Notes: generated by a model from the sequence alone, not told the origin. A stretch of DNA of 64,000 bases from Burkholderia sp. Ac-20365 (GCF_017104715.1 NZ_JAAGPI010000001.1:722735-786734), one strand, 5' to 3'. Positions 36,661 through 47,474 are shown, counted from the first letter of the stretch. A program made the numbers and translations.

Positions 36661-39073
36661 ACCTTCTCGAAACAACGACTTCATACTCGGGCACCCACGT
36701 TACGCTCTGAACCTCAGCTATCTGATCTTGTATTGCGGGCCGCGGATCGTGGCGTGCGTCGAGATAGATGGGTGCATCGGCGCGCAGCGGCAACACGGTC
36801 AGTATCAACGGTTGCCGTGGATCGATTGTCACGTTGCGCACGCCGATCTGCCACGGCAAGCCGTTATAGAAATGATCGTCGATCAGATTCGCGCCTGAAA
36901 ACAGCCGACCGATGTCGCCCGTGTAGCGGATCGACATATAGCCGTTGCTCAGGCCGGGTGCTGTCAACGCTTCTTCCGGGAGATCGATGCGCCATGCAGC
37001 GGCTTTGCCGAAGGTTTCGGGTACGGGTTCGACGGCTGCTTGCGCGGCGCCGCCTGTCGCGATGGGAGGCATCGTTCTCGCTTCGCGCAGAGGTGTCAGG
37101 TGAGGCTCGAACGCAACGGGCGGCACGGACACTGTGAAGCGCTGAAAGATGCCGCCGCGTTGCGTTTCCTTGAGGGCGTGCGTGGAGCCTGGCGCGTGCT
37201 GAAGAGGCGGATAGACGGCGATGTCAAAGGTCGCTTTTCCTGTCGAACGGAACACGAGTTCACCGTCGTTGCGCTCGAACGTTAGCGCATCGGTGAGAAT
37301 CAAGCGGCGTTGGCCGTCGAACGGCAACACGCTGAGCCTTTCGATATCTTCGCGTGCAAGCGTGATGACCGTGATGCGCGTTTCGTCCCGGCATGTTGCG
37401 ACGAATGCTTCGCCGGGTGTGGGGCGGACGAGTAGCGTGCCGTCTGCTTCGTGCGTGATCGCGGTGGTGCCCGACGTGACGTTCGTAACTGACGCGGCTT
37501 CGAACGCGAACTCGGGTGCGATGCCGCCGGTTGCGCAAAACACGTATGTGATGCCTTCCGGCGATTCGAGTTGCGTGACGGGCTGCGCAGTCGCGTAACG
37601 CAATTGCGCGTTGCCAAGTGCCAACCCGATTGGCCACACAAACGAAACACCCGATGCAATGTCGATTGGTGTTGCCGGTAGTGTGACCGTCCGCGTGGCA
37701 AGCTTCACGTTGAACTGCGCACCTTGTCGCGCAGGCAATGCGTGCTGCCGGACATGGCTGTTGAAGAACAGGAAGCCACGGTCGCCGTCCGCGCGCACGG
37801 AAAAGCGCGGTGTGTGCAGGTCATCCGCGCTGCGCGGCAAAACATCGGGTGCATACACTTCGCACGTCGCGAGCGAACTGCCCCAATGCTGAAGAAACAG
37901 GTGAAGCGCACGCAGCTTGCCAAGTACCGGATGCGCTTCGCCATTCGCACCGAACGGCGCCTGGAAATCATAGTTGACGATGGGCAGGTCGTTATAGCCG
38001 CCCGTCGCCGTCGACTCCTGTCCGTCCAGATCGCCCGGCGTATTACGGCCGCCATACAGCATGTAGTAGCCGTACAGATTCACACCCGAGCCGAGCTGCA
38101 CGGGCAACATCGCGGCGATATCGTCGGGATCGAGCACGGGGCGCCGCCGGTACATCGTCGGCAAGCCGCCGCCGAATTCGGCGCCCAGGAAGGGCGTTTC
38201 GTGCGCTACGGCATCCGCATCGCCGGGTTCGCTGTTGTGCGTCTGTGCGCCGAGATCGCCGCCGACGCGGCTCGTGAAGCGAAATCCATACACCTCGTTC
38301 GGCGTGGACATTGCCGTCGACGTGCCCCAAGGCAAATCCGCGTAGCCGCCAAAAACAGGCGTGACTTCACGATGGGGAAACACGGCATTGTCCCAGCCCG
38401 TCACCGTGTACAGCGGTACGTCCAGTCCCGCTTCGCGCGCGAGGCGTTTGAGCGTTGCGATGTGCTCGCGTCCCTGTTGCGGGCCCGTGAGGTTGTATTC
38501 GTTCTCGAGTTGAATGCCGATGACGGGGCCGCCGTCCTTCCACAGCAAGCCATCGAGTTGCGCCGCGATCTCTTTGAAAAAACACTGCACATAGTGCAGA
38601 TAGAGCGGATCGTCGCTGCGAGTCGGAACCTGATCAACGACCCAGGGGGGGATGCCGCCATAACGGACCTCGGCATGCACCCACGGCCCAATGCGAACGA
38701 ACGCGAGCAGACCGCGTTGCGCGCAGCCTTCGATGAAACGCCGCAGATCGAGCCGCCCGCTCCAGTCGAATGTTCCAGAACGCGGCTCGTGATAACGCCA
38801 GATCACATACGACGACACGATGTCGACGCCCGCCGCCTTGACCTTAGCAAGTGCATCGTTCCATTGCGCATCGGGCACGCGAGCGTAGTGCAGTTCGCCC
38901 ATCACGGGCAGCCACGGCTTGCCGTCGCGCGTCAGATAGCGGCTGTTGATGCCGATCGTCTTGCCGTCCGGTGAGGTATTTGCGCCCATTCGCAAAATGT
39001 CCTCGAGCGGCGCGACAGCAGGACGGCTCGCGTCGACGGTGAGCGTGACCGGCATCTGGCTCGGGCGATCCAT
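36659..39073 (-). CDS. GH35-family beta-galactosidase
   Basis: 804 residues from the ATG at 39073, which overlaps the stop of the GH42 gene (TAATG). The TIM barrel occupies about residues 40-400: VMGELHYARVP, SSYVIWRYHEP, and the acid/base glutamate E192 in QLENEYN, with nucleophile E299 in PFLGAEFGGG. The C-terminal half contains beta-sandwich domains of the GH35 type. No signal peptide is seen, so it acts in the cytoplasm on imported beta-galactosides. GH35 enzymes remove terminal beta-galactose from oligosaccharides of plant galactans or glycans. It completes the ABC/GH42 operon. Confidence 0.88.
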   Translation of the reverse strand: MDRPSQMPVTLTVDASRPAVAPLEDILRMGANTSPDGKTIGINSRYLTRDGKPWLPVMGELHYARVPDAQWNDALAKVKAAGVDIVSSYVIWRYHEPRSGTFDWSGRLDLRRFIEGCAQRGLLAFVRIGPWVHAEVRYGGIPPWVVDQVPTRSDDPLYLHYVQCFFKEIAAQLDGLLWKDGGPVIGIQLENEYNLTGPQQGREHIATLKRLAREAGLDVPLYTVTGWDNAVFPHREVTPVFGGYADLPWGTSTAMSTPNEVYGFRFTSRVGGDLGAQTHNSEPGDADAVAHETPFLGAEFGGGLPTMYRRRPVLDPDDIAAMLPVQLGSGVNLYGYYMLYGGRNTPGDLDGQESTATGGYNDLPIVNYDFQAPFGANGEAHPVLGKLRALHLFLQHWGSSLATCEVYAPDVLPRSADDLHTPRFSVRADGDRGFLFFNSHVRQHALPARQGAQFNVKLATRTVTLPATPIDIASGVSFVWPIGLALGNAQLRYATAQPVTQLESPEGITYVFCATGGIAPEFAFEAASVTNVTSGTTAITHEADGTLLVRPTPGEAFVATCRDETRITVITLAREDIERLSVLPFDGQRRLILTDALTFERNDGELVFRSTGKATFDIAVYPPLQHAPGSTHALKETQRGGIFQRFTVSVPPVAFEPHLTPLREARTMPPIATGGAAQAAVEPVPETFGKAAAWRIDLPEEALTAPGLSNGYMSIRYTGDIGRLFSGANLIDDHFYNGLPWQIGVRNVTIDPRQPLILTVLPLRADAPIYLDARHDPRPAIQDQIAEVQSVTWVPEYEVVVSRR

Positions 39074-41046
39074 TACGCGTCGATCCATGCGCAAACGTCT
39101 GCGGTGCCGAGCCTGCGCTGGCCGAGGACGAAACGGGCATCGACGGGCGCGGGCGCATCGACAGCGTCTGCGCCGAAGTTGAACGCGAACGTGATCTCGC
39201 CGCGACGACGCACGCGGAGGCCTTGCGGAAGATGTGTTACATCGAGACCCGCATCACGCGCCGCGCCTTCGAGCAACGCACGATGCAACGCGGCATCGAA
39301 CCATGCGCCTGCGTAGCGCACATTGCCGCGCGCGACGATGGCTGGCCAGTTGTCATCGAAACGCGCGAGCACATCGAGACCATCACGCGTTTCTAGATGC
39401 TCGCGCCAGTGCAGTGCGATGCCTGTTGCGCCATCGAGTGTGGTCGAAGGTTGCAGCGTGGGCCGCAACGAATCGACTTCGAGCACCTTGAACGGCAACA
39501 CCGATTGCAAAGCGCAGGGCGGCAACCGCGCGGGAATTGCGAAGTCCGTGGTCTTCGAACCGGTGCGCGGACCGATCACCCATTGCGCGGGCGATTGCTC
39601 GATCGTCTTTGTAAAACCTGCTGGCAACACTGCAAGACCCGGCACGACAATCAGCTTGTAGCCGGAAAAATCGGCATGCGTCGACACGATATCGACGTCG
39701 AGCGCCATTTCACGCAGCGTCCGGTAGTACTCGAACGCCAGCGTCTGATAGTCGAAACCCTTTGCGTGTCGCTGGATTTCGAACATCCATTGCGTCTCGT
39801 AGTCGAACACGAGCGCGACTTGTGCACGCGGCGCGGGACCGCTTTGCGCGAGCGTCGTCAGCGCCGCGGATTGCGCAATTTCCTGCGCGGCGCGTGCCAC
39901 TTCACGGCCACCCGGCGAGAGCGTGTTGTCCGGTAGATTCAGACCAGAATGCATCTGTTCCTGCGCGAAGGGCGCCTGACGCCAGCGGAAGTACGACACC
40001 AGTTCGGCACCGTGCGCGAACGCCTCATAGGCCCACAGCCGCACCATGCCGGGCGCGGGCACGGGGTTCCACGGCGCCCAATTCACCGGACCCGCTTCCT
40101 GTTCCATGACCCAGAAGCGACCTTGGCCAATCGCGCGATAGCGGTCGTGATCGAAGGCGGAGACATCGGGATGCCCCGTACGCGCATAACGCGCTTTATC
40201 CTCTTCGCTCAACGCGATCACTTCCGTGCGCGCGATCGGATAGCTGTCCCACGTTGCCACGTCGATGCTGTTGTTCGCAGCGAAGCGATAGTGATCGAAG
40301 GTCGTGAAAAAGCCCATGAAGTTGTGCAGCATGTCCGCATCCGGCGCGTAACGGCGCAGCACATCGACCTGCTCGCGATGGAAGCTCGTCACTTCATCGG
40401 ACATGAAGCGGCGGAAGTCGAGCAGGTGAATCGGGTTCGCGTCGGTTGGCGTGAGGTTCGGCAATTCGATCGAATCGAACGACAGATACTCCATGCTCCA
40501 GAACACGGTGCCCCAGCGCTGGTTCAGGTTGTCGACGGTTTCGTAACGTCGCGCGAGCCACGCCTGGAAGCGTGCGCGAGCCGCTCTGGAATAGCTCGGC
40601 ACGGTTTCATGGCAGCCGAGTTCGTTATCCGTTTGCCACGCGACGACAGAAGGATGCGCGCCGTAGCGCTGCGCCATCGCGTCGACGATACGCAGACATT
40701 CGCGCCGATACGGCTCGCTGCATACGTCATAGTGACGACGCGATCCGCTATTCCATGTCGTGCCGTCGGCACGCACGGGCAGCATGTCGGGTATCGAATC
40801 GACGAGCCACTTCGGCGGCGAGGCCGTCGGCGTGCCGAGCACAATTTTCAGGCCCGCATCGGCGAGCGTCTTGACGGCGCGGTCCAGCCACGTCCATTCA
40901 TAAACGCCCGCGCGCGGCTCCATGCGGCTCCATGCAAACTCGGCGATCCGCACATGCGTGATGCCGAGTTCGATCATCCGGCGCGCGTCGTCGGCCCACA
41001 TCGTTTCCGGCCATTGTTCGGGGTAGTAGCAAACACCCAGTTGCAT
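39073..41046 (-). CDS. GH42-family beta-galactosidase
   Basis: 657 residues, the usual GH42 length. N-terminal GVCYYPEQWPETMWADD and IAEFAWSRMEP are family hallmarks. The acid/base glutamate is E142 (QTDNELG) and the nucleophile is E315 (WVMEQEAGP). The trimerisation domain and C-terminal beta domain follow. No signal peptide is seen. Its stop overlaps the GH35 start, so the two are made together. GH42 enzymes act on lactose-like or galactan-derived beta-galactosides. Confidence 0.93.
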   Translation of the reverse strand: MQLGVCYYPEQWPETMWADDARRMIELGITHVRIAEFAWSRMEPRAGVYEWTWLDRAVKTLADAGLKIVLGTPTASPPKWLVDSIPDMLPVRADGTTWNSGSRRHYDVCSEPYRRECLRIVDAMAQRYGAHPSVVAWQTDNELGCHETVPSYSRAARARFQAWLARRYETVDNLNQRWGTVFWSMEYLSFDSIELPNLTPTDANPIHLLDFRRFMSDEVTSFHREQVDVLRRYAPDADMLHNFMGFFTTFDHYRFAANNSIDVATWDSYPIARTEVIALSEEDKARYARTGHPDVSAFDHDRYRAIGQGRFWVMEQEAGPVNWAPWNPVPAPGMVRLWAYEAFAHGAELVSYFRWRQAPFAQEQMHSGLNLPDNTLSPGGREVARAAQEIAQSAALTTLAQSGPAPRAQVALVFDYETQWMFEIQRHAKGFDYQTLAFEYYRTLREMALDVDIVSTHADFSGYKLIVVPGLAVLPAGFTKTIEQSPAQWVIGPRTGSKTTDFAIPARLPPCALQSVLPFKVLEVDSLRPTLQPSTTLDGATGIALHWREHLETRDGLDVLARFDDNWPAIVARGNVRYAGAWFDAALHRALLEGAARDAGLDVTHLPQGLRVRRRGEITFAFNFGADAVDAPAPVDARFVLGQRRLGTADVCAWIDA

Positions 41047-41091
41047 TGTCGATTTCTCCAGAGATCAGTTGTGGGCTGCCGGCGGTACGCG

Positions 41092-41943
41092 TCAGCCTTT
41101 GCTCGCGCCGAACGTCAGGCCCGCTACGAAGTGTTTTTGCATCGCGAAGAACATCAGCACGGAAGGCAGCGCGGCGAGCACGGAGCCTGCCGCGACGAGA
41201 TTCCACGCGGTCGTCCATTGGCCTTTGAGTGCGGCCACACCGACCGTGATGGGCGCAGCGTCGTCGCCTTGCGTGAGGCACAGCGCCCAGAAATAGTCGT
41301 TCCAGACAAAAGTGAAGACGAGAATGCCGAGCGCGGCGAGTGCAGGGCGGATCAGCGGCAGCACGATGCGCGCATAGATGGTCCACTCGCTCGCGCCTTC
41401 GACGCGCGCCGCCTCGATCAGCTCGAACGGCAACTGCTTGATGAAGTTGCGCAGAAAGAGCGTGCAAAAGCCCGTCTGAAACGCGATATGAAAGATGATC
41501 AGCGCCCACACGGTGTTGAACAGTCCGACCTTCAACGCCATGTCGCGCACGGGAATCATCAGGATCTGCACCGGCACGAAGTTGCCCGCGACGAACGTAA
41601 ACAGCACGATGATGTTGCCGCGAAACCGATACGTCGCGAGCGCGAAGCCCGCCATCGATGCGAGCAGAATCGCGCCGAGCACGGAAGGCACCGTAATCAG
41701 CACGCTATTGGCGAAGTAATGCAGCATCGGCGTTTGCGCGAGCGCGGTGCCGTAGTTGTCGAGCAGCGCGAAGTGTTTGGGCCACGTCCAGTAATCGCCC
41801 TGCGACAGTTCATCCGATGAGCGGATCGACGTCAGCAGCACGGCGAGCATCGGCAGCAGCCAGACGAACAGCGCGAGCGGCAGCGACGCCTTGTAGATCG
41901 CGCGATTCCAGGGTTTCCAGCGTTCGACGGGAAGCGGATACAT
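41092..41943 (-). CDS. Sugar ABC transporter permease (MalG/LacG type)
   Basis: 283 residues with six helices. The EAA loop reads EAARVEGASEWTIYARIVLPLIRPALAA, and NTVWALIIFHIAFQTGFCTLFLRNFI lies before it. It starts 27 bp after the other permease gene. It works as half of the channel for a CUT1-type oligosaccharide importer. Confidence 0.92.
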   Translation of the reverse strand: MYPLPVERWKPWNRAIYKASLPLALFVWLLPMLAVLLTSIRSSDELSQGDYWTWPKHFALLDNYGTALAQTPMLHYFANSVLITVPSVLGAILLASMAGFALATYRFRGNIIVLFTFVAGNFVPVQILMIPVRDMALKVGLFNTVWALIIFHIAFQTGFCTLFLRNFIKQLPFELIEAARVEGASEWTIYARIVLPLIRPALAALGILVFTFVWNDYFWALCLTQGDDAAPITVGVAALKGQWTTAWNLVAAGSVLAALPSVLMFFAMQKHFVAGLTFGASKG

Positions 41944-41970
41944 GACAGTTCTCCTTGCGCGATGAATGAA

Positions 41971-42873
41971 TCAGCGTTCTTCGCGCAGCATCCGGCGCAG
42001 ATGGAACACGATGTAGACGAGCATGATCGCGAACAGCACGACAGCAATCGCGGCCGAATAGCCTTCGCGGTAGTACTTGATCGCCTGGTCGTACATGTAA
42101 TAGGCGAGCACGGTGGAGCTGTCGAACGGACCGCCGCCGCTCATCACGGCGATCAGGTCGAAGCTGCGCAAGGCGCCAATCACCGTCAGCACGACGGCCA
42201 TGAACGTGGCGGGCCGCAACTGCGGCAGGATCACGTGCCACAACAGTCGCCAGCCCTTTGCGCCTTCCATGCGCGCGGCTTCCACCACTTCAGGGTTGAT
42301 CGACGTGAGGCCAGTGAGATACAGCACCATGCAATACGGCGTTTGCGGCCACAGCGCGGCGAACACAATGCCGAATGTCACCGTATGTGCATCGCCGAGC
42401 ACGGGAATGCCGTGGCCGACAATCACTTTCAGCAAACCGAACGTCGGGTCGTAGAACCAGCTGAACACGAGCCCAACGACCACGCCCGACAGCACGAAAG
42501 GCGCAAAAAACAGCGACTTCACGACGCGCATGCCCTTGACCTGCTGGTTCAGATACAGCGCGAACAGCAGCCCCAGCGGCGGCGCAAGCAGGAAGAACAC
42601 GAGCCAGATCAGGTTGTTCTTCAGCGCGACATAGAACGTATCGGCCTGGAACAACTCGGTGTAGTTGGCAAGGCCGATGAACGTCTTCTCCGTCATGCCA
42701 TCCCAGTTGTAGAAGCTGAGCGCGATGCTGCTGAAGATCGGATAGATCACGCACAGCGCGAACAACGCGAAGCCCGGCAGCAGAAAAAAGAATGCTGCGC
42801 GATTGCGCGCACGCCCGGAAGCAGACGTGCGCCGGCTGCGCGCCGAAGGCAGGCGAGCGATAGACGTGGACAT
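41971..42873 (-). CDS. Sugar ABC transporter permease (MalF/LacF type)
   Basis: 300 residues. A basic N-terminus is followed by helix 1 (AAFFFLLPGFALFALCVIYPIFSSIALSFYNWDG) and the EAA loop EAARMEGAKGWRLLWHVILPQLRPATF. It is the typical first permease of a CUT1 importer. Confidence 0.92.
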   Translation of the reverse strand: MSTSIARLPSARSRRTSASGRARNRAAFFFLLPGFALFALCVIYPIFSSIALSFYNWDGMTEKTFIGLANYTELFQADTFYVALKNNLIWLVFFLLAPPLGLLFALYLNQQVKGMRVVKSLFFAPFVLSGVVVGLVFSWFYDPTFGLLKVIVGHGIPVLGDAHTVTFGIVFAALWPQTPYCMVLYLTGLTSINPEVVEAARMEGAKGWRLLWHVILPQLRPATFMAVVLTVIGALRSFDLIAVMSGGGPFDSSTVLAYYMYDQAIKYYREGYSAAIAVVLFAIMLVYIVFHLRRMLREER

Positions 42874-42930
42874 GATGAAACCTCTTTCGATGCTGCTCGC
42901 GCGTGTCGCAGCGAGCAGCCGATGATTCGT

Positions 42931-42957
42931 GGGCGCAGCAGCACATTCGCTGCGCCC
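42931..42957 (-). other. Intercistronic hairpin after the sugar-binding protein gene
   Basis: GGGCGCAG and CTGCGCCC (42931-42938, 42950-42957) form an 8-bp stem, with a second stem AGGCGG/CCGCCT at 42961-42986. They lie between the binding-protein stop and the permease start. Such stems protect upstream mRNA and allow more binding protein than permease to be made. Confidence 0.5.
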
Positions 42958-42994
42958 GGCAGGCGGCCGTTTCGCTGCAGCCGCCTTCAGCCCA

Positions 42995-44278
42995 TCACTT
43001 GTGATAGATGCGCTTGCGTGTCGCTTCGAGACGGGCCAGCAGCGAATCGATCTGCGACGGATCGTTGTAGAACTGCTGCATCGCCTTCATGCCTTCGTCG
43101 GCCATTTCCTTCGTCATGTCGCGGTCGTAGAACTGCGCGATGCCGCCCGTCGTGCTGGCGAGCGTCTGGAAGCCGACCTTGGAAATCGGATCGTCCGGTT
43201 CCGTCGCCTTGCTGTTCGACGGCAACTGGCCCCAGCCGCGCGCGAGATCCGCGTTGATTTCAGGCGTTTCCATGAATGCGAGCAGGCGTCGCGCGTCGGT
43301 CTTGTTCTTGGCCTTCGCGGGAAGCAGCAGTACGTTGACGGGACCGTCTTCCGCCATCGGAACCTTCGGATCGATCACCGGGAAGCGCATGAAGCCGATC
43401 TGATCCTTCACGCTCGACGGAATGCCTGCCGAGTAGAACGTGCCCATCAGCATCATCGCGGCCTTGCCGTTCGACAGGAACGGGCCGATCGAATCGAGGT
43501 CGTAGGAGAGCGCGTTGTCGATGTAGTAATGGTCGTCCATCAAGGTCTTCCACGTCGTGTAGACCTTCTTCACACGCGGATCGGTGTACGGCACTTCGCC
43601 TGCCATCAGCTTCTGGTGGAACGCGTTGCCGTTGATGCGCAGGTCGAGATAATCGAACCATGCAGCAAGCGTCCAGCTGTCGCGCGCGGCGACGGCAATC
43701 GGCGCAACGCCGCTAGCCTTGAGTTTCTTGCATGCGTCGAGAAATTCTTCCCACGTTTTCGGCTCGCTCTTGATGCCCGCCTTTTCGAACAGATCCTTGC
43801 GATAGAAGAAGCCGTATGCGTCATAGCCGAGCGGCGCCGCATACTGCTTGCCGTTGTATGTCGAGGCTTCCTTCACCGATGCGTACTGCTGGCTCCACCC
43901 GTTCTTTGCCCAGTCGCTGGAAAGGTCTTCGAGCAGGCCGCGCTTTGCGTAGTAAGCCATGCGCTCGCCGTCGTGCCACGACACGAGATCGGGCGGATCG
44001 GTGGCGAGCCAGCCGCCCATCTGCACCTTGTACGCTTCTTCGGTGATGTAGGTGATCTTCAGGTCGACGTCGGGGTTTGCCTTCTTGAACTTGTCGAAGG
44101 CGTCCTGCCACGTCGAGCGCTGGTTGCCGCGCGCCGATACGTTCACGTTCAACTGCCCGGCGTCCGCATTCGCGACGAAGCCCGACAGCAGCGCCGCCGA
44201 AACCGCGAGCACGGCCGTCACGGAGCGCGTGTTGAAAGAGGCGAGCCCAGCGATGCGGCTCAGGTGCGTGTTGATCAT
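42995..44278 (-). CDS. Sugar ABC transporter substrate-binding protein
   Basis: 427 residues from the ATG at 44278, preceded by AAGGAGA at good spacing. The N-terminus is a Sec signal (RSVTAVLAVSAALLSGFVANADA). The mature protein is of the MalE-like family 1: LNVNVSARGNQRSTWQDAFDKFKKANPDVDLKI, GGWLATDPPDLVSWHDGERM, and GKAAMMLMGTFYSAGIP. It delivers beta-galactosides or galacto-oligosaccharides to the LacFG-type channel (substrate inferred from GH42/GH35). Confidence 0.92.
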   Translation of the reverse strand: MINTHLSRIAGLASFNTRSVTAVLAVSAALLSGFVANADAGQLNVNVSARGNQRSTWQDAFDKFKKANPDVDLKITYITEEAYKVQMGGWLATDPPDLVSWHDGERMAYYAKRGLLEDLSSDWAKNGWSQQYASVKEASTYNGKQYAAPLGYDAYGFFYRKDLFEKAGIKSEPKTWEEFLDACKKLKASGVAPIAVAARDSWTLAAWFDYLDLRINGNAFHQKLMAGEVPYTDPRVKKVYTTWKTLMDDHYYIDNALSYDLDSIGPFLSNGKAAMMLMGTFYSAGIPSSVKDQIGFMRFPVIDPKVPMAEDGPVNVLLLPAKAKNKTDARRLLAFMETPEINADLARGWGQLPSNSKATEPDDPISKVGFQTLASTTGGIAQFYDRDMTKEMADEGMKAMQQFYNDPSQIDSLLARLEATRKRIYHK

Positions 44279-44376
44279 CGTGCTGTCTCCTTGAACTGCG
44301 TTGTTGGCCGGCCGCGCGATGCGGACAGCGATCTTCATGCCCACCGCGCCGGCTCTGTGGCCGGCTGTCTAGATCG

Positions 44377-44400
44377 GCGAACCCGGCAGGCGCGGTTCGC
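44377..44400 (-). other. Hairpin between ATPase and binding-protein genes
   Basis: GCGAACC and GGTTCGC (44377-44383, 44394-44400) pair as a 7-bp stem just after the ATPase stop (minus-strand sense); a further GCCGGC-TCTGTG-GCCGGC stem lies at about 44349-44366. They probably set relative mRNA levels within the operon. Confidence 0.4.
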
Positions 44401-44408
44401 GTGGGTGC

Positions 44409-45560
<1,152 letters not shown>

Positions 45561-45574
45561 GGTGTTTTCCCTGG

Positions 45575-45590
45575 ATTTAAACGCTTAAAT
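45575..45590. promoter_or_regulatory. LacI-type operator O1 (proximal)
   Basis: ATTTAAACGCTTAAAT, a near-palindrome with a central CG as used by LacI/GalR proteins, 15 bp from the ATPase start. It is the exact reverse complement of the second operator. Repressor bound here would block transcription of the beta-galactoside operon. Confidence 0.75.
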
Positions 45591-45630
45591 TCGCGTTGAA
45601 AAAAATCGCGCAGAGGCTTGCGCGGCGTGG

Positions 45631-45646
45631 ATTTAAGCGTTTAAAT
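45631..45646. promoter_or_regulatory. LacI-type operator O2 (distal)
   Basis: ATTTAAGCGTTTAAAT, reverse complement of the first site, centred 56 bp away, so the pair could be bridged by one repressor tetramer or two dimers. The shared consensus is GGATTTAARCGYTTAAATTCG. It lies 131 bp before the LacI-family gene, so the gene may also be autoregulated. Confidence 0.75.
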
Positions 45647-45777
45647 TCGGGTGTGCTCGAAGAAGCGGTCATGTCTGTCTCCTGTCTCTTTGCGCTCAAA
45701 GTTATCAAAGCCTGCGATGAGTGTGCAACATCTGATTCGCTGTCTCTAAATATGGGATCTTTCTTAAACTTACCGGC

Positions 45778-46782
45778 ATGGCGACATTAAGCGACGTCGC
45801 GCGACGCGCGCAGGTCACGGCGGCGACCGTTTCGAACGTACTGCGCAACCCGGACAAGGTGCGGCCCGAAACGGCCGAGCGCGTGATGCGTGCCATCCGC
45901 GATCTTGGCTACCGGCCGAACCTGAACGCACGCGCGTTAGCGGAAGGGCGCTCGCCGACGCTGGCGCTGATGCTGTCGAGCATCGCGAATCCGTTCTATC
46001 CGGAGTTCGTGCTGGCGGCCGAACGCGCGGCGCGGCGTGCGGGTTACTTCCTGATGGTGTGCAACACGGACGACGACGCGGAAATCGGCCGCGCGTATCT
46101 CACGCAGATTGCGGGCACGCTTGCTGAAGGCGTGCTCGTGCTCAACACGGATATCGCGATCAACGAACTGTGTCAGTCCGCGGCGGTCGGTGCGCCCATT
46201 GTGCTGAGCTTGTGGGAGCACCCTGAGCAACTGCCTGCGCTGCCGTGCGTCGCCGTCGATTTCGCGCATGCTGGCGCGCTTGCGGCGCGGCATCTGCTGG
46301 AGTTGGGGCATCGCGATATCGGTATGCTGGTCGGCGACGGGTGCGGCGGCTTGCAGGATGCGCGTGCAACGGGTTTCCGCGAAGTGATGCGTGAAGCTGG
46401 GCTCGAACCTGACGATGCCGCCGTGCTGCAGATTCCCGATACGATCGATGCGGGCTTTACCGCTTGCATGGAATTGATGGAGCGCGAGCCGCATCTGAGC
46501 GCGCTCTTCGCGACGAACGATCTGCTGGCGATCGGCGCGCTGCAGGCGCTGGCCACGTTAGGCCGCAAAGTGCCCGACGATGTGTCCGTCATCGGGATTA
46601 CGGATATTCAGCTTGCGCATCAGGTGCGGCCGTCGCTGACCACTGTGGCGATCAATACGGAAGCGATCGCGCGGGCTTCGATTGAGCTGCTGATACGGTT
46701 GATTCATGAGCCGCATGGCGACGCGCAACCGCCTGCTGTGATCGCGCCTTTGCCAACGCTGGTGAGGCGGCAGTCGACGTGA
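45778..46782 (+). CDS. LacI/GalR-family transcriptional regulator
   Basis: 334 residues. The HTH and hinge are ATLSDVARRAQVTAATVSNVLRNPDKVRPETAERVMRAIRDLGYRPNLNARALAEG, followed by a periplasmic-binding-like sensor (LALMLSSIANPFYPEFV, LFATNDLLAIGALQAL, DVSVIGITD). It is divergent from the sugar ABC/GH42/GH35 operon with two matching operators in between, so it is very likely the operon's repressor, released by a galactoside or galactose. Confidence 0.93.
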   Translation: MATLSDVARRAQVTAATVSNVLRNPDKVRPETAERVMRAIRDLGYRPNLNARALAEGRSPTLALMLSSIANPFYPEFVLAAERAARRAGYFLMVCNTDDDAEIGRAYLTQIAGTLAEGVLVLNTDIAINELCQSAAVGAPIVLSLWEHPEQLPALPCVAVDFAHAGALAARHLLELGHRDIGMLVGDGCGGLQDARATGFREVMREAGLEPDDAAVLQIPDTIDAGFTACMELMEREPHLSALFATNDLLAIGALQALATLGRKVPDDVSVIGITDIQLAHQVRPSLTTVAINTEAIARASIELLIRLIHEPHGDAQPPAVIAPLPTLVRRQST

Positions 46783-46787
46783 CATGA

Positions 46788-47468
46788 TCAACCGCCTGCT
46801 GAACCGTGTCCGCCACCGCCACCATGCCCGCCACCGCCTTCGCCGCCGCCGTGTCCCGACATGAAGCCTCCGCGAGAGATCGCGTGACTCTCCGAGAACG
46901 ACACGGACGCCGGTGACTTGTTGAACGCACTCGACCCGGAGCCGAGAGAGCTTTCCCGCATCACGAGCGAGGTCATCGTTCCGTGCGGAGTCAGCGGGAC
47001 GCCGCCGGTCGTATGCGTGCCATTGCTGTGATAAACCGCGCCTTCCTCGGTGTAGTACGGGCCATACCAGCCCGACTCGGCGCTCGCCGTGCGTTTTGCG
47101 CCGCCGTATCCGCCGCCGTGTGCGCCTCCACTTCCGCCCGAGTGTGAGGTGTTCGACGCGGCCTGAGGTGAGATGGCCTGCGTATCCGATGCGTCCGATG
47201 CTGCTGCCGCCCCGACCCTTTCGCCTTCGACGAACTGGCAGTCGCCGGGATTGTTCCAGTCCTCGAGACACGCTTCGCGCGTCGCATAGCGCACCCGTTC
47301 GACGTTCACGACGGACTCGCCGGGGCTCGAATCGCAGCCGTGCAGAATGGCAACCGAGGCCGCGATGCCGCCCGCACCGACCAGCAGAAGCAAAGGCGTC
47401 TTGCGGTTATGCAGCGGCGTAGCGTTCTTGTTTGCTTTCGGAAAAACGGTCTTCTTCTTTTGATTCAT
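46788..47468 (-). CDS. ygiB: YgiB-like (DUF1190/UPF0441) lipoprotein-like protein
   Basis: 226 residues. A basic N-terminus and hydrophobic segment (LLLLVGAGGIAASVAILHGC) end in a possible lipobox cysteine. The conserved YATREACLEDWNNPGDCQFVE segment with two cysteines is the DUF1190 hallmark. The C-terminal quarter is a Gly/His-rich low-complexity tail (GHGGGEGGGGHGGGGGHG), also seen in the family. It is 6 bp behind the glutathionylspermidine synthase-like gene, the same ygiB-ygiC pairing as in E. coli. Function in the envelope is unknown. Confidence 0.82.
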   Translation of the reverse strand: MNQKKKTVFPKANKNATPLHNRKTPLLLLVGAGGIAASVAILHGCDSSPGESVVNVERVRYATREACLEDWNNPGDCQFVEGERVGAAAASDASDTQAISPQAASNTSHSGGSGGAHGGGYGGAKRTASAESGWYGPYYTEEGAVYHSNGTHTTGGVPLTPHGTMTSLVMRESSLGSGSSAFNKSPASVSFSESHAISRGGFMSGHGGGEGGGGHGGGGGHGSAGG

Positions 47469-47474
47469 CGTACT

